From the NCBI GenBank assembly GCA_012267385.1, contig JAAXGW010000007.1:210763-274762 (forward strand): a stretch of DNA of 64,000 nt, read 5' to 3'. The notes beneath the pieces were generated by a model. It was not told the DNA's origin, did no database searches, and saw only the letters and a program-made list of their open reading frames with translations. Source of the stretch: OMG group bacterium. GTDB lineage: Bacteria > Pseudomonadota > Gammaproteobacteria > Pseudomonadales > Azotimanducaceae. Every line of letters begins with the position of its first letter. Position 1 is the stretch's first letter. Positions 27,823 to 39,042 of this stretch are shown here, in pieces. Made by a program: the position numbers and the translations under genes.

Positions 27823-29127
27823 TTATTTACCAACACAAAATTTGGAGAAGATTTCTCCTAGCAAATTTTCTGTACTGGTCTGCCCAACAATTTCTCCCAG
27901 ATGATGGTGCGCATGCTTCAATTCCTCAGCGACTAACTCACCCATACTATTCGCGAGGAATTCCTCAACCTTTTGAAGATGTTGTCCCACAGCTTCTAGG
28001 GCAGATATGTGGCGCGGTCGCCCAGCAAATGCATCGTCAGATAATCGATGTCCTGCAGTCTGAGCGACCATGTCCCGAAGTTCTTTTAAACCCGCTTTGT
28101 GTAATGCGCTGATTCTGAGGGTATCGTCACTCACAAAACCAGGTTTATTGCTTGTAAGGTCGCACTTATTCAGGACCATCAAGTGTTTGGTGGGTAATTC
28201 ACTTGGATGTTTTACATCTTCGTCTTCGGTAACCCACAAGATCAAATCTGCTTTTTCAATAGCTGACCTAGCACGTGCGATGCCCTCCTCTTCTATTCGG
28301 TCTTCACTTTGGTGTAAGCCTGCAGTGTCAATCAGCCGCACCGGCATGCCGTGTATATGAATCGTCTCGTTTAACGTATCACGCGTCGTTCCTGCTACTT
28401 CAGTGACGATAGCTCGGTCTTCGTTCAACAAGGCATTCAATAGACTCGATTTGCCAACGTTTGGCGCGCCCGCGATAACTACAGTTAAGCCTAGCTGTAA
28501 CACAGTGCCTTCTCTGGTACGAACAAGCAACGAGCTTAAGTGTGTGCGCGTCGCTTCCACTAGTTGTCGTAGTGCTTGATCCGATAAGAAATCGATATCT
28601 TCATCGGCAAAGTCAATCGCGGCTTCAACGTAAGTGCGAACTTTAAAAATGTTTTCGTCCAGTGCATGGACTTCCTTCGAGAACAGGCCTGACAATGATC
28701 TAGAACTGGCTTTCGCCGCCTCTGCACTTGAGGCATTAATGAGATCCGCTACTGCTTCAGCTTGAGTTAAATCGATGCGATTGTTTAAATATGCACGTTG
28801 GGTAAACTCGCCCGGTTCGGCCATTCGCGCTCCTAACGCTCGTACGCGCTCACAAACCAGTTGTTGTACTACGACTCCACCATGACCATGCAACTCGAGC
28901 ACATCTTCGCCTGTGTATGAGTTTGGACCTTCAAAAAATAGCGCGATGCCAGAGTCTATCGGCTCGTTCTTTGCATCTCGGAACGAACCATACTCGGCAA
29001 TTCGCGGATTGGGGTGTCGTCCGAGCAAGCGATGTGCAATTTGTTTGGCATCAGGACCTGATACCCTGACAATACCGATTCCACCTGTTCCCATCGGTGT
29101 TGCGATGGCGCAAATCGTGTCGTTCAC
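27823..29127 (-). CDS. mnmE: tRNA modification GTPase MnmE
   Basis: MnmE (TrmE), 434 aa, is the GTPase partner of MnmG. The N-terminal tetrahydrofolate-binding domain has ICAIATPMGTGGIGIVRVSG. The G domain inserted in the helical domain has the P-loop GAPNVGKSS, TVAGTTRDT and DTAGLH, and an NKCD motif. The C-terminal residues FCVGK are the invariant FC(I/V)GK with the catalytic Cys. It is about 20 residues shorter than E. coli MnmE. It is separated from yidC by 18 bases. Confidence 0.96.
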   Translation of the reverse strand: MNDTICAIATPMGTGGIGIVRVSGPDAKQIAHRLLGRHPNPRIAEYGSFRDAKNEPIDSGIALFFEGPNSYTGEDVLELHGHGGVVVQQLVCERVRALGARMAEPGEFTQRAYLNNRIDLTQAEAVADLINASSAEAAKASSRSLSGLFSKEVHALDENIFKVRTYVEAAIDFADEDIDFLSDQALRQLVEATRTHLSSLLVRTREGTVLQLGLTVVIAGAPNVGKSSLLNALLNEDRAIVTEVAGTTRDTLNETIHIHGMPVRLIDTAGLHQSEDRIEEEGIARARSAIEKADLILWVTEDEDVKHPSELPTKHLMVLNKCDLTSNKPGFVSDDTLRISALHKAGLKELRDMVAQTAGHRLSDDAFAGRPRHISALEAVGQHLQKVEEFLANSMGELVAEELKHAHHHLGEIVGQTSTENLLGEIFSKFCVGK

Positions 29128-29145
29128 AACAGCGACTGAAGAGAG

Positions 29146-30876
29146 TTAAGTAGCTCCGGCTTTCTTTAACGCGAAGTAGTGGTGCCCCATTGAATACAGG
29201 TTATTGGTAAACCAGTACAACACGAGTCCGGCAGGCATGAAAATACAGATGACGCAAAACATGATTGGCATGATCATCATGACGCGTTGTTGCATTGGAT
29301 CCGCCATGGGTGGATTCAAACGCTGCATCAAAAACATGGAGGCACCATTGAGAATCGGCAAGATAAACCACGGGTCCATCGCGCCCAAATCTTGAATCCA
29401 GAGCATTAGCGGAGCTTGCCTTAATTCAACGCTTTCAATCAACACCCAGTACAGGGCGAAAAATACCGGCATTTGCAAGAGCATCGGGAAACAACCAGAC
29501 AAAGGGTTCGCTTTCTCTTTCCGGTATAACGCCATCATTTCTTGGCCCATTTTCTGGCGGTCGGTGCCAAACTTTTCCTGAATGCGTTTGATCTGCGGTG
29601 TGAGTTTGCGCATGCGCGCCATGGATCGGTAACTCATCTCCGACAAGGGGAATAACAATGTCTTGATGACGATGGTGAGAAGAATGATTGATACGCCCCA
29701 GTTCACGGCCCAAGACTGGATCCATTCCATCACCGCGAACATGGGTACGGAAAGCCACCAAAAGAATCCGTAGTCTACAGTAAGTGTAAGGTAGTCTGCA
29801 AGCGGGGCGAGATTTTTTTGTCGTTTTGGACCAACATAAAAAGTAGCTTGGTACTGACCGCCGGATCCTGGTGCAACGGTTTGTTCAGCACTAGTAAATC
29901 CATACCAGAAGTCGCCAGAACTCCGTTGTTGCGCGTAGTAGTTATAAGTTCCTTCTTGTGGTGGAATCCACGCTGATATAAAGTAGTGCTGCAAAAACGC
30001 GATCCAACCGCCCTGAACTCTCCTTATCGTGAAGTCGTTTTCCCGAAGTTGTTTAAATTTCAACCGCTTATAGCGTTTTTCGGGCATAGTAACCGCGCCA
30101 CCAAGATATGCAGGCGGACGGAAAAAACCTGTCTTTACCCCATCTGGCGGTCCTTCATCTCGATTTATGTGCGCATAGAAGCCTGCTTTGTAGGGTTGCG
30201 TTGAGCTGTTCTGTACGTCATACCGCACCTGTAAATCGTACCGGTCCTTGTGGAAGACAAACGTCTTTGCCACCTGGATTCCATCAAATTCGAAATTTAA
30301 CACCACATCCAGCGTGTCTTCTGCGGCATCTTCCTCGAGTTCGTAGCTTCTTGCGACCGAGGTGAACACTGGTCTTGATGGTAGTCTGTTCTGCTCGTCG
30401 TTGGACTCTATCAGTCCGCTTTGCGCGATGTAAGTGCGTCCAAAACGCCTGTCTAGCAACGTCGTGGGAACATCGGGATCTTGTAAACTGACCGGATACT
30501 TAGGTAATTTCGCGCCTACCAAGTCACCTCCCAAAGGATCAATCCAAATCTGCAGGAGAGGGGTGGTTACCTGGATCAGATCCCTATTAATTTCTGTGGT
30601 TGTATTACTGCCTGTCGGCCGTTGCGGTGCAACTAGCGACGCGTCTGGAACGTCGCCCTCATCTGTAGTCTGGATACCGCCTTCGGTATTCATCAAATCA
30701 TTTGGTACGGTTGTGTCCTCGGTTCCCCCATTTGTTTCGACACTTGGTGCGGGAGTGCCCTTGTAGTCTTCCGGGTTTTTCGCCCGTTGATAGCCCACCC
30801 AGGCCTGCACCATCCAATAGGCACAGAGCCCTATTGCCAACAAGATTATCCACCGACGAATGTCAGGATTGCTCAT
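29146..30876 (-). CDS. yidC: Membrane protein insertase YidC
   Basis: YidC, 576 aa, inserts and folds inner-membrane proteins, including Fo subunits c and a encoded nearby. There is an N-terminal membrane helix, a large periplasmic domain (about 50-340), then five membrane helices. The conserved core includes [24 protein letters not shown] and [23 protein letters not shown]. The C-terminal part [17 protein letters not shown] is diagnostic. It overlaps yidD by 14 bases. Confidence 0.97.
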   Translation of the reverse strand: MSNPDIRRWIILLAIGLCAYWMVQAWVGYQRAKNPEDYKGTPAPSVETNGGTEDTTVPNDLMNTEGGIQTTDEGDVPDASLVAPQRPTGSNTTTEINRDLIQVTTPLLQIWIDPLGGDLVGAKLPKYPVSLQDPDVPTTLLDRRFGRTYIAQSGLIESNDEQNRLPSRPVFTSVARSYELEEDAAEDTLDVVLNFEFDGIQVAKTFVFHKDRYDLQVRYDVQNSSTQPYKAGFYAHINRDEGPPDGVKTGFFRPPAYLGGAVTMPEKRYKRLKFKQLRENDFTIRRVQGGWIAFLQHYFISAWIPPQEGTYNYYAQQRSSGDFWYGFTSAEQTVAPGSGGQYQATFYVGPKRQKNLAPLADYLTLTVDYGFFWWLSVPMFAVMEWIQSWAVNWGVSIILLTIVIKTLLFPLSEMSYRSMARMRKLTPQIKRIQEKFGTDRQKMGQEMMALYRKEKANPLSGCFPMLLQMPVFFALYWVLIESVELRQAPLMLWIQDLGAMDPWFILPILNGASMFLMQRLNPPMADPMQQRVMMIMPIMFCVICIFMPAGLVLYWFTNNLYSMGHHYFALKKAGAT

Positions 30877-31165
30877 GGGCTATCTTGGTTTGTTCGGGTG
30901 CGGTGCCGGGTACAAAGTCAACACCGCCTGGGTGTAGAGGATGACATTTGCAAATTCGGCAAACAGAGTACCAAATGCCTCTAAATACGCCGTGTTTTTG
31001 AATTGCAGTAAGTGCATATTGCGAACAGGATGGGTAGAAGCGACAAGTTGGTCTAAATAGCGGCGAAATGAATCGCTGATAGCACCGGATCACCTTAACA
31101 AGACACCAAGCTGGGAATAGCTTGATTCGTTTCGCTAATGCTGTTAGAGGTGCAGTGTTTTTCAA
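30863..31165 (-). CDS. yidD: Membrane protein insertion efficiency factor YidD
   Basis: YidD, 100 aa, is a small membrane-associated protein that helps YidC-dependent insertion. The conserved block [31 protein letters not shown] and the [15 protein letters not shown] segment identify it. The start is probably TTG at 31165, directly after the rnpA stop codon. The 3' end overlaps yidC. Confidence 0.94.
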   Translation of the reverse strand: MKNTAPLTALAKRIKLFPAWCLVKVIRCYQRFISPLFRPTCRFYPSCSQYALTAIQKHGVFRGIWYSVCRICKCHPLHPGGVDFVPGTAPEQTKIAHEQS

Positions 31166-31552
31166 TTAAGTGTCCGATGTGTCAACACGCTGATCCCATG
31201 CTTGAAGCACCTTTTCTAACGCTGCTTTTAGTGGGTCGCCTGGTCTCACGTACTCGCGAACCGAAAGAACGACGTCATAGGAGCGAAAGTGCTCTTTGTT
31301 TGCTCGAAACCACTCGCGCAATAGTCGTTTAACACGATTGCGATCTACTGCCATCCGAACATTTTTTTTCGCCACGGTCATGCCAAGACGAGCAAACTCG
31401 AGGTTATTGGCTTTAGCAACCAATCGTACTGGATATCGAGTCAACTGGATGTCGGCGTCTTGTAGTATGGAATCGAATTCAGCGCGTTTCGTTAAGCGTT
31501 GTGCCCTTGTTAATCCGCCGGAATTCCGTGCTGGATTTTTCGGTTGCGCCAA
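31166..31552 (-). CDS. rnpA: Ribonuclease P protein component
   Basis: RnpA, 128 aa, is the protein subunit of RNase P for tRNA 5' maturation. The basic motif VAKKNVRMAVDRNRVKRLLREWFR is the family RNR signature. The N-terminus LTRAQRLTKRAEFDSIL fits. The start is taken as TTG at 31552, 3 bases after rpmH ends, as no ATG is available; the upstream Shine-Dalgarno is weak. Confidence 0.93.
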   Translation of the reverse strand: MAQPKNPARNSGGLTRAQRLTKRAEFDSILQDADIQLTRYPVRLVAKANNLEFARLGMTVAKKNVRMAVDRNRVKRLLREWFRANKEHFRSYDVVLSVREYVRPGDPLKAALEKVLQAWDQRVDTSDT

Positions 31553-31555
31553 AAC

Positions 31556-31690
31556 CTAAACAGCGATACGCTTGCGTCCTTTGGCGCGCCGCGCGTTGAG
31601 TATCTTTTGCCCGTTCTTGGTCGACATTCGCTTACGGAAGCCGTGCGTTCTTTTGCGGCTCACCACGCTAGGTTGAAATGTTCGTTTCAT
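31556..31690 (-). CDS. rpmH: 50S ribosomal protein L34
   Basis: RpmH, 44 aa, starts [20 protein letters not shown] and ends in GRKRIAV, with the usual very high Arg/Lys content. ATG is at 31690 and TAG at 31558-31556. It is the first gene of the rpmH-rnpA-yidD-yidC-mnmE cluster and the closest gene to the origin on that side. Confidence 0.96.
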   Translation of the reverse strand: MKRTFQPSVVSRKRTHGFRKRMSTKNGQKILNARRAKGRKRIAV

Positions 31691-32298
31691 TGCTCCCTTC
31701 TCTGTCGTTTCACGGGTAAAGAAGAAATTTTAGTTTCAACCTAAGTGGTGTCAAATAAACACGATGTTGAAACGGTGATCTACAGTGTTTAAGGTTTCGA
31801 CAATCTCTTCCAATTTTTCAATTTGCGGGTGTTTTTTTGCCGGTGCTCTGGTGTTGTCCACAGCACCGGAAAAATAGTGAAAAATAAGTTGTAGTTGTAG
31901 TGTCTACTTTTCGTGGTGGATTAACGTTTGTTAATGCCGATGTTGTAAGGATTACCTAAGCACTACCAAGTCGCCCATAACAGTGTGGAAAACTAGGATA
32001 AATAATGCGTAAATATAGTGCTTAAAGTTATCCACAATTTGCTCCACAAGTTTTACACTAGATACTCGATGTTCGAATGCAATTTACGACAGTTTTATCG
32101 AAGAAGAACCCATTGAAAAGCAATTGATAAGGTGCTGTACACGCTTTACACTACAAACAATTTTGAGGGTTTCGAGGTGCTAAAAATGTTGTCAAAGTTT
32201 CTCAAAAAACGTGGAATTTTTCGCCTATCCATAACGTAAAATTTAAGTTCTGTTTAGCCCACATATTTAATAAATTTTGAGAGTCAGGAAAGGAACAA
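31691..32298. other. Replication origin region (oriC) with DnaA boxes
   Basis: This 608-bp intergenic region lies between rpmH and dnaA, the usual place of oriC in many gammaproteobacteria. It holds a perfect DnaA box TTATCCACA at 32028-32036. One-mismatch boxes are TTGTCCACA at 31854-31862 and, on the other strand, TGTGGAAAA at 31984-31992. A weaker one is TGCTCCACA near 32040. Several A/T-rich stretches (about 32140-32280) could be the unwinding element. It must also contain the promoters of dnaA and rpmH. Exact origin borders cannot be fixed by reading alone. Confidence 0.75.
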
Positions 32299-33633
32299 TT
32301 GGCCGAGCCAGAGGTATGGAAGAGATGTTTATCGCAGTTCAAACGAGAGGTGTCGACTCGAGATTACGAGCAATTCATACGACCACTTAGAGCGATGAAT
32401 ACGGGCGGCCAATTGATTCTGGTCGCGCAAAACGACTACGTTAGCAAAGAGGTCAATAAAAAGCACCTCAAACGAATCTGTGATCTTGTTGCGCAATTCA
32501 GTGATCCAGGCTCCGTCATCAATGAAGTAGAAGTGCGGACGGCCGCCCGGAACTTTGCTAACCAACCAAAACGCAGCTACGGCGGAAACGGTAAAAGTAA
32601 GAACGCACTTAAAGAAGAATATACCTTTGAGCGCTTTGTTGAGGGGAGCTCGAACCAATATTCCAAAAAGGTGTCCCAACAGGTTGCGAAATATCCTGGT
32701 TCGAAAATCAATCCGCTACTAATTTTCGGATCCACAGGGTTGGGAAAGACGCATTTAATGCAGTCGATCGGAAACTACGTGCTCGAACAGGATCCAACTA
32801 AAGCGATCGTGTATATGAACGCGCAGAACTTCGTCAGTGAAATGGTCATGGCATTGACGAAAGACAATGCAACTCGACGCGTACGGCAGTTCACTAAACA
32901 ATTTCGCCGAGCACAGCTCTTACTCATTGACGACATACATCTGTTTGCTGAGAAGGAACGGTGCCAGGAAGAATTTTTTCATGTTTTCAATCACTTGATC
33001 GATTCGGACAATGTTCAGATAGTGTTGACGAGCGATCGTTATCCGCATGAAATCGAAGGCTTAGATGCTCGTCTCCGCTCACGGTTCGTCATGGGTTTCA
33101 CCACAGAAGTGAAAATTCCCGATCTAGAAACCCGAGCGGCGATTTTGGTGCAGAAGTCGAAAGAAGCGGCGGTCGATTTGGATCTCGACGTCGCACTCTA
33201 TATCGCGCGCAATGTCAAGAGTAATGTCCGCGAGCTAATCGGCGCGTTAAAGCGAGTAATCTTCAATGCAGAGTACCACGGACACGTACAGATTACAATT
33301 CAACATGTACAAGATATTCTCAAGGACTTGTTTGCCGTTCATCGCCGGATGATCAGCATCGAAAAAATTCAAAATATCGTAGCAGAACACTTTCATATTC
33401 GACTGTCAGACATCTTGGGTACGTCGCGTCTAAGAACATTTGTCCGGCCGCGTCATATCGCAATGGCGTTAGCTCACGAACTCACAGATTTGCCACTACA
33501 AACGATTGCAGGCCACTTTAACCGTGATCATTCGACCGTGATGAACGCGATCGAACGAATCGCGGAACTACGTGAGTCGAACCTTCAAATCGAAGAAAAC
33601 TATGACGTGATCACGCGCAAGCTAATCAACTAG
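32299..33633 (+). CDS. dnaA: Chromosomal replication initiator protein DnaA
   Basis: DnaA, 444 aa, binds DnaA boxes and opens the origin. Domain I is VWKRCLSQFKREVSTRDYEQFIRPL (residues 6-30). The AAA+ domain III has Walker A GSTGLGKTH (144-152) and Walker B LLIDDIHLFAEKERCQEEFFHVFN. Domain IV has the signature VRPRHIAMALAHELTDLPLQTI and the RDHSTV recognition helix. The start is TTG at 32299 with AGGAAAGGA just upstream. Domain II is short. The P-loop reads GSTGLGKT where GGVGLGKT is usual. Confidence 0.97.
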   Translation: MAEPEVWKRCLSQFKREVSTRDYEQFIRPLRAMNTGGQLILVAQNDYVSKEVNKKHLKRICDLVAQFSDPGSVINEVEVRTAARNFANQPKRSYGGNGKSKNALKEEYTFERFVEGSSNQYSKKVSQQVAKYPGSKINPLLIFGSTGLGKTHLMQSIGNYVLEQDPTKAIVYMNAQNFVSEMVMALTKDNATRRVRQFTKQFRRAQLLLIDDIHLFAEKERCQEEFFHVFNHLIDSDNVQIVLTSDRYPHEIEGLDARLRSRFVMGFTTEVKIPDLETRAAILVQKSKEAAVDLDLDVALYIARNVKSNVRELIGALKRVIFNAEYHGHVQITIQHVQDILKDLFAVHRRMISIEKIQNIVAEHFHIRLSDILGTSRLRTFVRPRHIAMALAHELTDLPLQTIAGHFNRDHSTVMNAIERIAELRESNLQIEENYDVITRKLIN

Positions 33634-33675
33634 ACCTTGAGTTTCCGATAACATTAAAGTAATAGGAGATGGCTC

Positions 33676-34782
33676 ATGAAAATTAGCGTCAGCACCGACA
33701 AGTTGCGAGATGCCCTGCAGTATGTCACGGACGTAATCGAGAGACGATTTACGTATCCAATTCTCAGCAATGTCTTGTTTGAAGTCGGCGAGGACGGAGT
33801 CCTACATTTACGAGCCACCGACCATGATTTGTCCCTAATGGCTGATGTTGAAACTATGTCGGTCGCAGAGACCGGAGCGGTCACCATTCCAGGGAAGAAG
33901 TGCCTTGATGTCGTGCGGGCATCATCACAAAGCGGTGAAGTGATGATTCACGCCGACTTAGATGGCGTTACGTTGACGATCGGGAGGTCGAAATTTAATC
34001 TATCGACAATGCCAGCATCTGAGTTTCCGCAACGTCCGAATATTGAAGCGGATGCCACATTCACGATTTCGACCAAGGACTTTGTGCATTTGCTACAGAG
34101 CGCGATCTCAACAATGGGTGTTGGGGACGTTCGACCCCACCTTAATGGCACGTTGATTGAGTTAACGTCGGTACATATCCGGGCAGTATCTAGCGACGGC
34201 ATGAGCATGTGCATATGTACAAATAAAAACTACTCAGTAGAAGGTGGTGAGATCGTAACTGCCTTGATACCTCGCAAGGCAGTCTTGGAACTAACGAAGG
34301 CATTTGCCTCGGTAGAAGACGAACTAGAGATCTCCGTCGCCGCGAACGCCCTTGTCGCGATTGGTTCCGAGCGATCATTGATTACGAATCTCATTGAATC
34401 CCCATTTCCAGCTTACATGCGAATCGTACCGGATGCCAGCGACGCGTTGTTGAAGTGTGATCGAAGCTTATTCATCCAAGCGATTGATCAAGCAGCGACG
34501 CTTGCGGACACAAGCATGCGGATCTACTTGGACGTTAGCCCCGATAGTATGGAGCTTATGGCGAATACCGAAGCTGGCGATCGTGCCGAAGTTGTTATTC
34601 CGGTCGATTTCGGGGACCGCAGTACAAAAGTGGCGTTCAAGCATGACCGATTACGACGAATCTTAGACACTTTTTCTTGCGAAGAGGTTGCGTTGCATCT
34701 ACCCGAACCTAGAGATGTTGTACGTATCGACTCGGACGATGAAGAAGAATTGCTGTTTGTGGTTTCGCCCATTAGAAGTTGA
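33676..34782 (+). CDS. dnaN: DNA polymerase III beta subunit (sliding clamp)
   Basis: DnaN, 368 aa, is the ring-shaped processivity clamp. It has three repeated clamp domains, with family blocks RRFTYPILSNVLFEV, LRATDHDLSLMADVE and a C-terminal VVSPIRS (usual VVMPMRL). The ATG at 33676 has AGGAG 7 bases upstream. Its stop overlaps the recF start. Confidence 0.97.
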   Translation: MKISVSTDKLRDALQYVTDVIERRFTYPILSNVLFEVGEDGVLHLRATDHDLSLMADVETMSVAETGAVTIPGKKCLDVVRASSQSGEVMIHADLDGVTLTIGRSKFNLSTMPASEFPQRPNIEADATFTISTKDFVHLLQSAISTMGVGDVRPHLNGTLIELTSVHIRAVSSDGMSMCICTNKNYSVEGGEIVTALIPRKAVLELTKAFASVEDELEISVAANALVAIGSERSLITNLIESPFPAYMRIVPDASDALLKCDRSLFIQAIDQAATLADTSMRIYLDVSPDSMELMANTEAGDRAEVVIPVDFGDRSTKVAFKHDRLRRILDTFSCEEVALHLPEPRDVVRIDSDDEEELLFVVSPIRS

Positions 34783-35870
34783 TCCTCGAATCGGTAGAGG
34801 TTCGCAATGTTCGCAACATCCAGCATGAGAGTTTTCAACTTCAGCCGACGTTAAACCTCATACTCGGGCCGAACGGCGCGGGGAAGACGACATTTCTTGA
34901 ATGCATCTACCTGCTGATTCGTGGCAGGTCGTTTCGTCCGGGGTTGTTGAATTCCTTGATGTCTTTCGACGCGGATGACATGTTAGTAACAGCAGTGAGC
35001 CGTGCCGAAAAAAGCGCTTACCGTCTCGGTATGAGCAAGGCTCGAAACGACAACATCAGAATGCGACTTAACGGCGCGGACATTAGGCAGATTTCACAGA
35101 TCGCCGCTCTAGTACCGACGCAGACGTATCTACCTGACTTGTCGGAGCTTGTATTTGGCACCCCGCGTGTGCGTCGTTCGTGGTTGAATTGGAGTGTGTT
35201 TCACACCAACAATCAATTTATGGATGTACATCGCTCCTTCCTGCGTATCTTGCAACAGCGAAATAGGGCAATACAGCAGAGATCTGCGGATTTAAGCGTG
35301 TGGACCGAGCAATTCGCAAAGACAGCGATTGAGGTCACAGCGATTCGAGAAACACACTTACAAGGGCTGAGTGTCTTTTTCCAAAAAACAGTGTCCTCCC
35401 TTGCGCCAGACCTAAATCTGACGCTGAATTACGACTGTGGTTGGCCGGACAATTCGCTATTGGAGGCACTGGAACGGGATCAGGTGCGTGAACAAAAGAT
35501 CGGACATACTCGAGTGGGACCTCACCGCGCTGATGTTAGGGTGCAAGTCAATAGTGCGAAAGGAGAACTCCTTGGACCAGCACTGAGAATACTATCGCGT
35601 GGCCAAGGAAACGCGGTCGCTTGTGCTCTGAAATTAGCACAACTCGAGCACTTACGAGAACGAGGCGTGCAATGTGTGGTGTTGTTGGATGATGCTACGG
35701 CGGAAATGGACGAGATTTACACACGCAGATTCTTCAGTCTATTGAATCCAACAGGATCGCAAATCATCGCGACTGGGACGAAAAACGCGGAACGAATACA
35801 AGCAGATTTACCCTCAAGCGTTACCCCAAACGTCATCCAGCTGGAAGCAGGCAAGATCGTTGCTTCCTAG
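34779..35870 (+). CDS. recF: DNA replication and repair protein RecF
   Basis: RecF, 363 aa, is an SMC-like ATPase that helps load RecA at gaps. Walker A is LGPNGAGKTTFLE (about residues 29-41), the signature segment is LSRGQGNAVACALKLAQ, and Walker B is CVVLLDDATAEMDE. The start is TTG at 34779, which overlaps the dnaN stop in a TTGA arrangement. Confidence 0.95.
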   Translation: MILESVEVRNVRNIQHESFQLQPTLNLILGPNGAGKTTFLECIYLLIRGRSFRPGLLNSLMSFDADDMLVTAVSRAEKSAYRLGMSKARNDNIRMRLNGADIRQISQIAALVPTQTYLPDLSELVFGTPRVRRSWLNWSVFHTNNQFMDVHRSFLRILQQRNRAIQQRSADLSVWTEQFAKTAIEVTAIRETHLQGLSVFFQKTVSSLAPDLNLTLNYDCGWPDNSLLEALERDQVREQKIGHTRVGPHRADVRVQVNSAKGELLGPALRILSRGQGNAVACALKLAQLEHLRERGVQCVVLLDDATAEMDEIYTRRFFSLLNPTGSQIIATGTKNAERIQADLPSSVTPNVIQLEAGKIVAS

Positions 35871-35872
35871 CG

Positions 35873-35878
35873 TATAAT
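35873..35878 (+). promoter_or_regulatory. Candidate -10 element for gyrB
   Basis: A perfect TATAAT follows the recF stop codon directly. It would start transcription near 35885, within a base or two of the parS palindrome at 35886. The -35 region lies in the end of recF and is not clear. Confidence 0.4.
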
Positions 35879-35885
35879 ACTAGTA

Positions 35886-35901
35886 TGTTCCACGTGGAAC
35901 A
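35886..35901. other. parS centromere site 1
   Basis: The 16-bp perfect palindrome TGTTCCACGTGGAACA matches the chromosomal parS consensus recognised by ParB in gammaproteobacteria. It lies between the putative gyrB -10 element and the gyrB start, so ParB binding could affect gyrB transcription. Confidence 0.9.
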
Positions 35902-35902
35902 T

Positions 35903-38379
<2,477 letters not shown>

Positions 38380-38476
38380 AGCTAAATTGCTTTGCAGTAA
38401 GGTGGTTATTAGACTTCCGACTGCTATCCGTCAAAAAAGTCATCTTTGAATTGTGCTCGTTGTGAACGGGCTTTTC

Positions 38477-38881
38477 TTACTTTTTGCTCGATAACCTAAA
38501 TCCAGTCGCAGCAAACAACGGCATCTGCACTACGTTGATAAATTTCCAAAACAACAGATCGTCCTTTCCGCCCACTAGTGTTCCCACAAAGTTATGTAAG
38601 AATGCCATTGTTAAACCAACTGAGACATAGAACGCAATGCTTGAGGCTAGTTTGTCCCATGTAATTGAGTCAACGTCATTGTTCGAACGCATATACAGAA
38701 AATTTACGACGACGCATATCACAAATCCAACCAAAGAAAACCAATCTAGGACAAACCAGACCTGTAAAGAGGTAATCTGGGCAGATTCGTAGGTGAGCTC
38801 GACCGTAAATTGAATAGCGATAACGACCGCTAATGCGATTAGATAAGCACCAAGAATTCTGTTGAATAAATTTCGGGACAT
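38477..38881 (-). CDS. Small four-helix membrane protein, unknown
   Basis: This is a 134-aa integral membrane protein with four predicted helices (about 9-27, 42-62, 84-103, 109-127). The N-terminus MSRNLFNRILG is basic, so the N-terminus is probably in the cytoplasm. I do not recognise the family. It is separated from the TonB receptor by a hairpin and probably has its own promoter. Confidence 0.6.
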   Translation of the reverse strand: MSRNLFNRILGAYLIALAVVIAIQFTVELTYESAQITSLQVWFVLDWFSLVGFVICVVVNFLYMRSNNDVDSITWDKLASSIAFYVSVGLTMAFLHNFVGTLVGGKDDLLFWKFINVVQMPLFAATGFRLSSKK

Positions 38882-38957
38882 AACTGTTACACAACTGAAG
38901 GGAGAGCGTAACTTCTAGCAGAGAAGTTGGATTTCTCATTCTGAAACAAGACTGTAC

Positions 38958-38986
38958 GCCGCTACTCGATGGAGTGGAGTAGCGGC
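38958..38986 (-). terminator. Strong hairpin after the TonB-dependent receptor
   Basis: A 10-bp perfect inverted repeat GCCGCTACTC and GAGTAGCGGC with a 9-base loop lies 57 bases beyond the receptor stop codon. The following T-rich tract is weak, but the place fits a terminator for the receptor gene. Confidence 0.55.
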
Positions 38987-39042
38987 ATAATCCAGCCTTC
39001 CTATACGGTGTTACCGACAGTAACATAGATGCAGGTAAATTT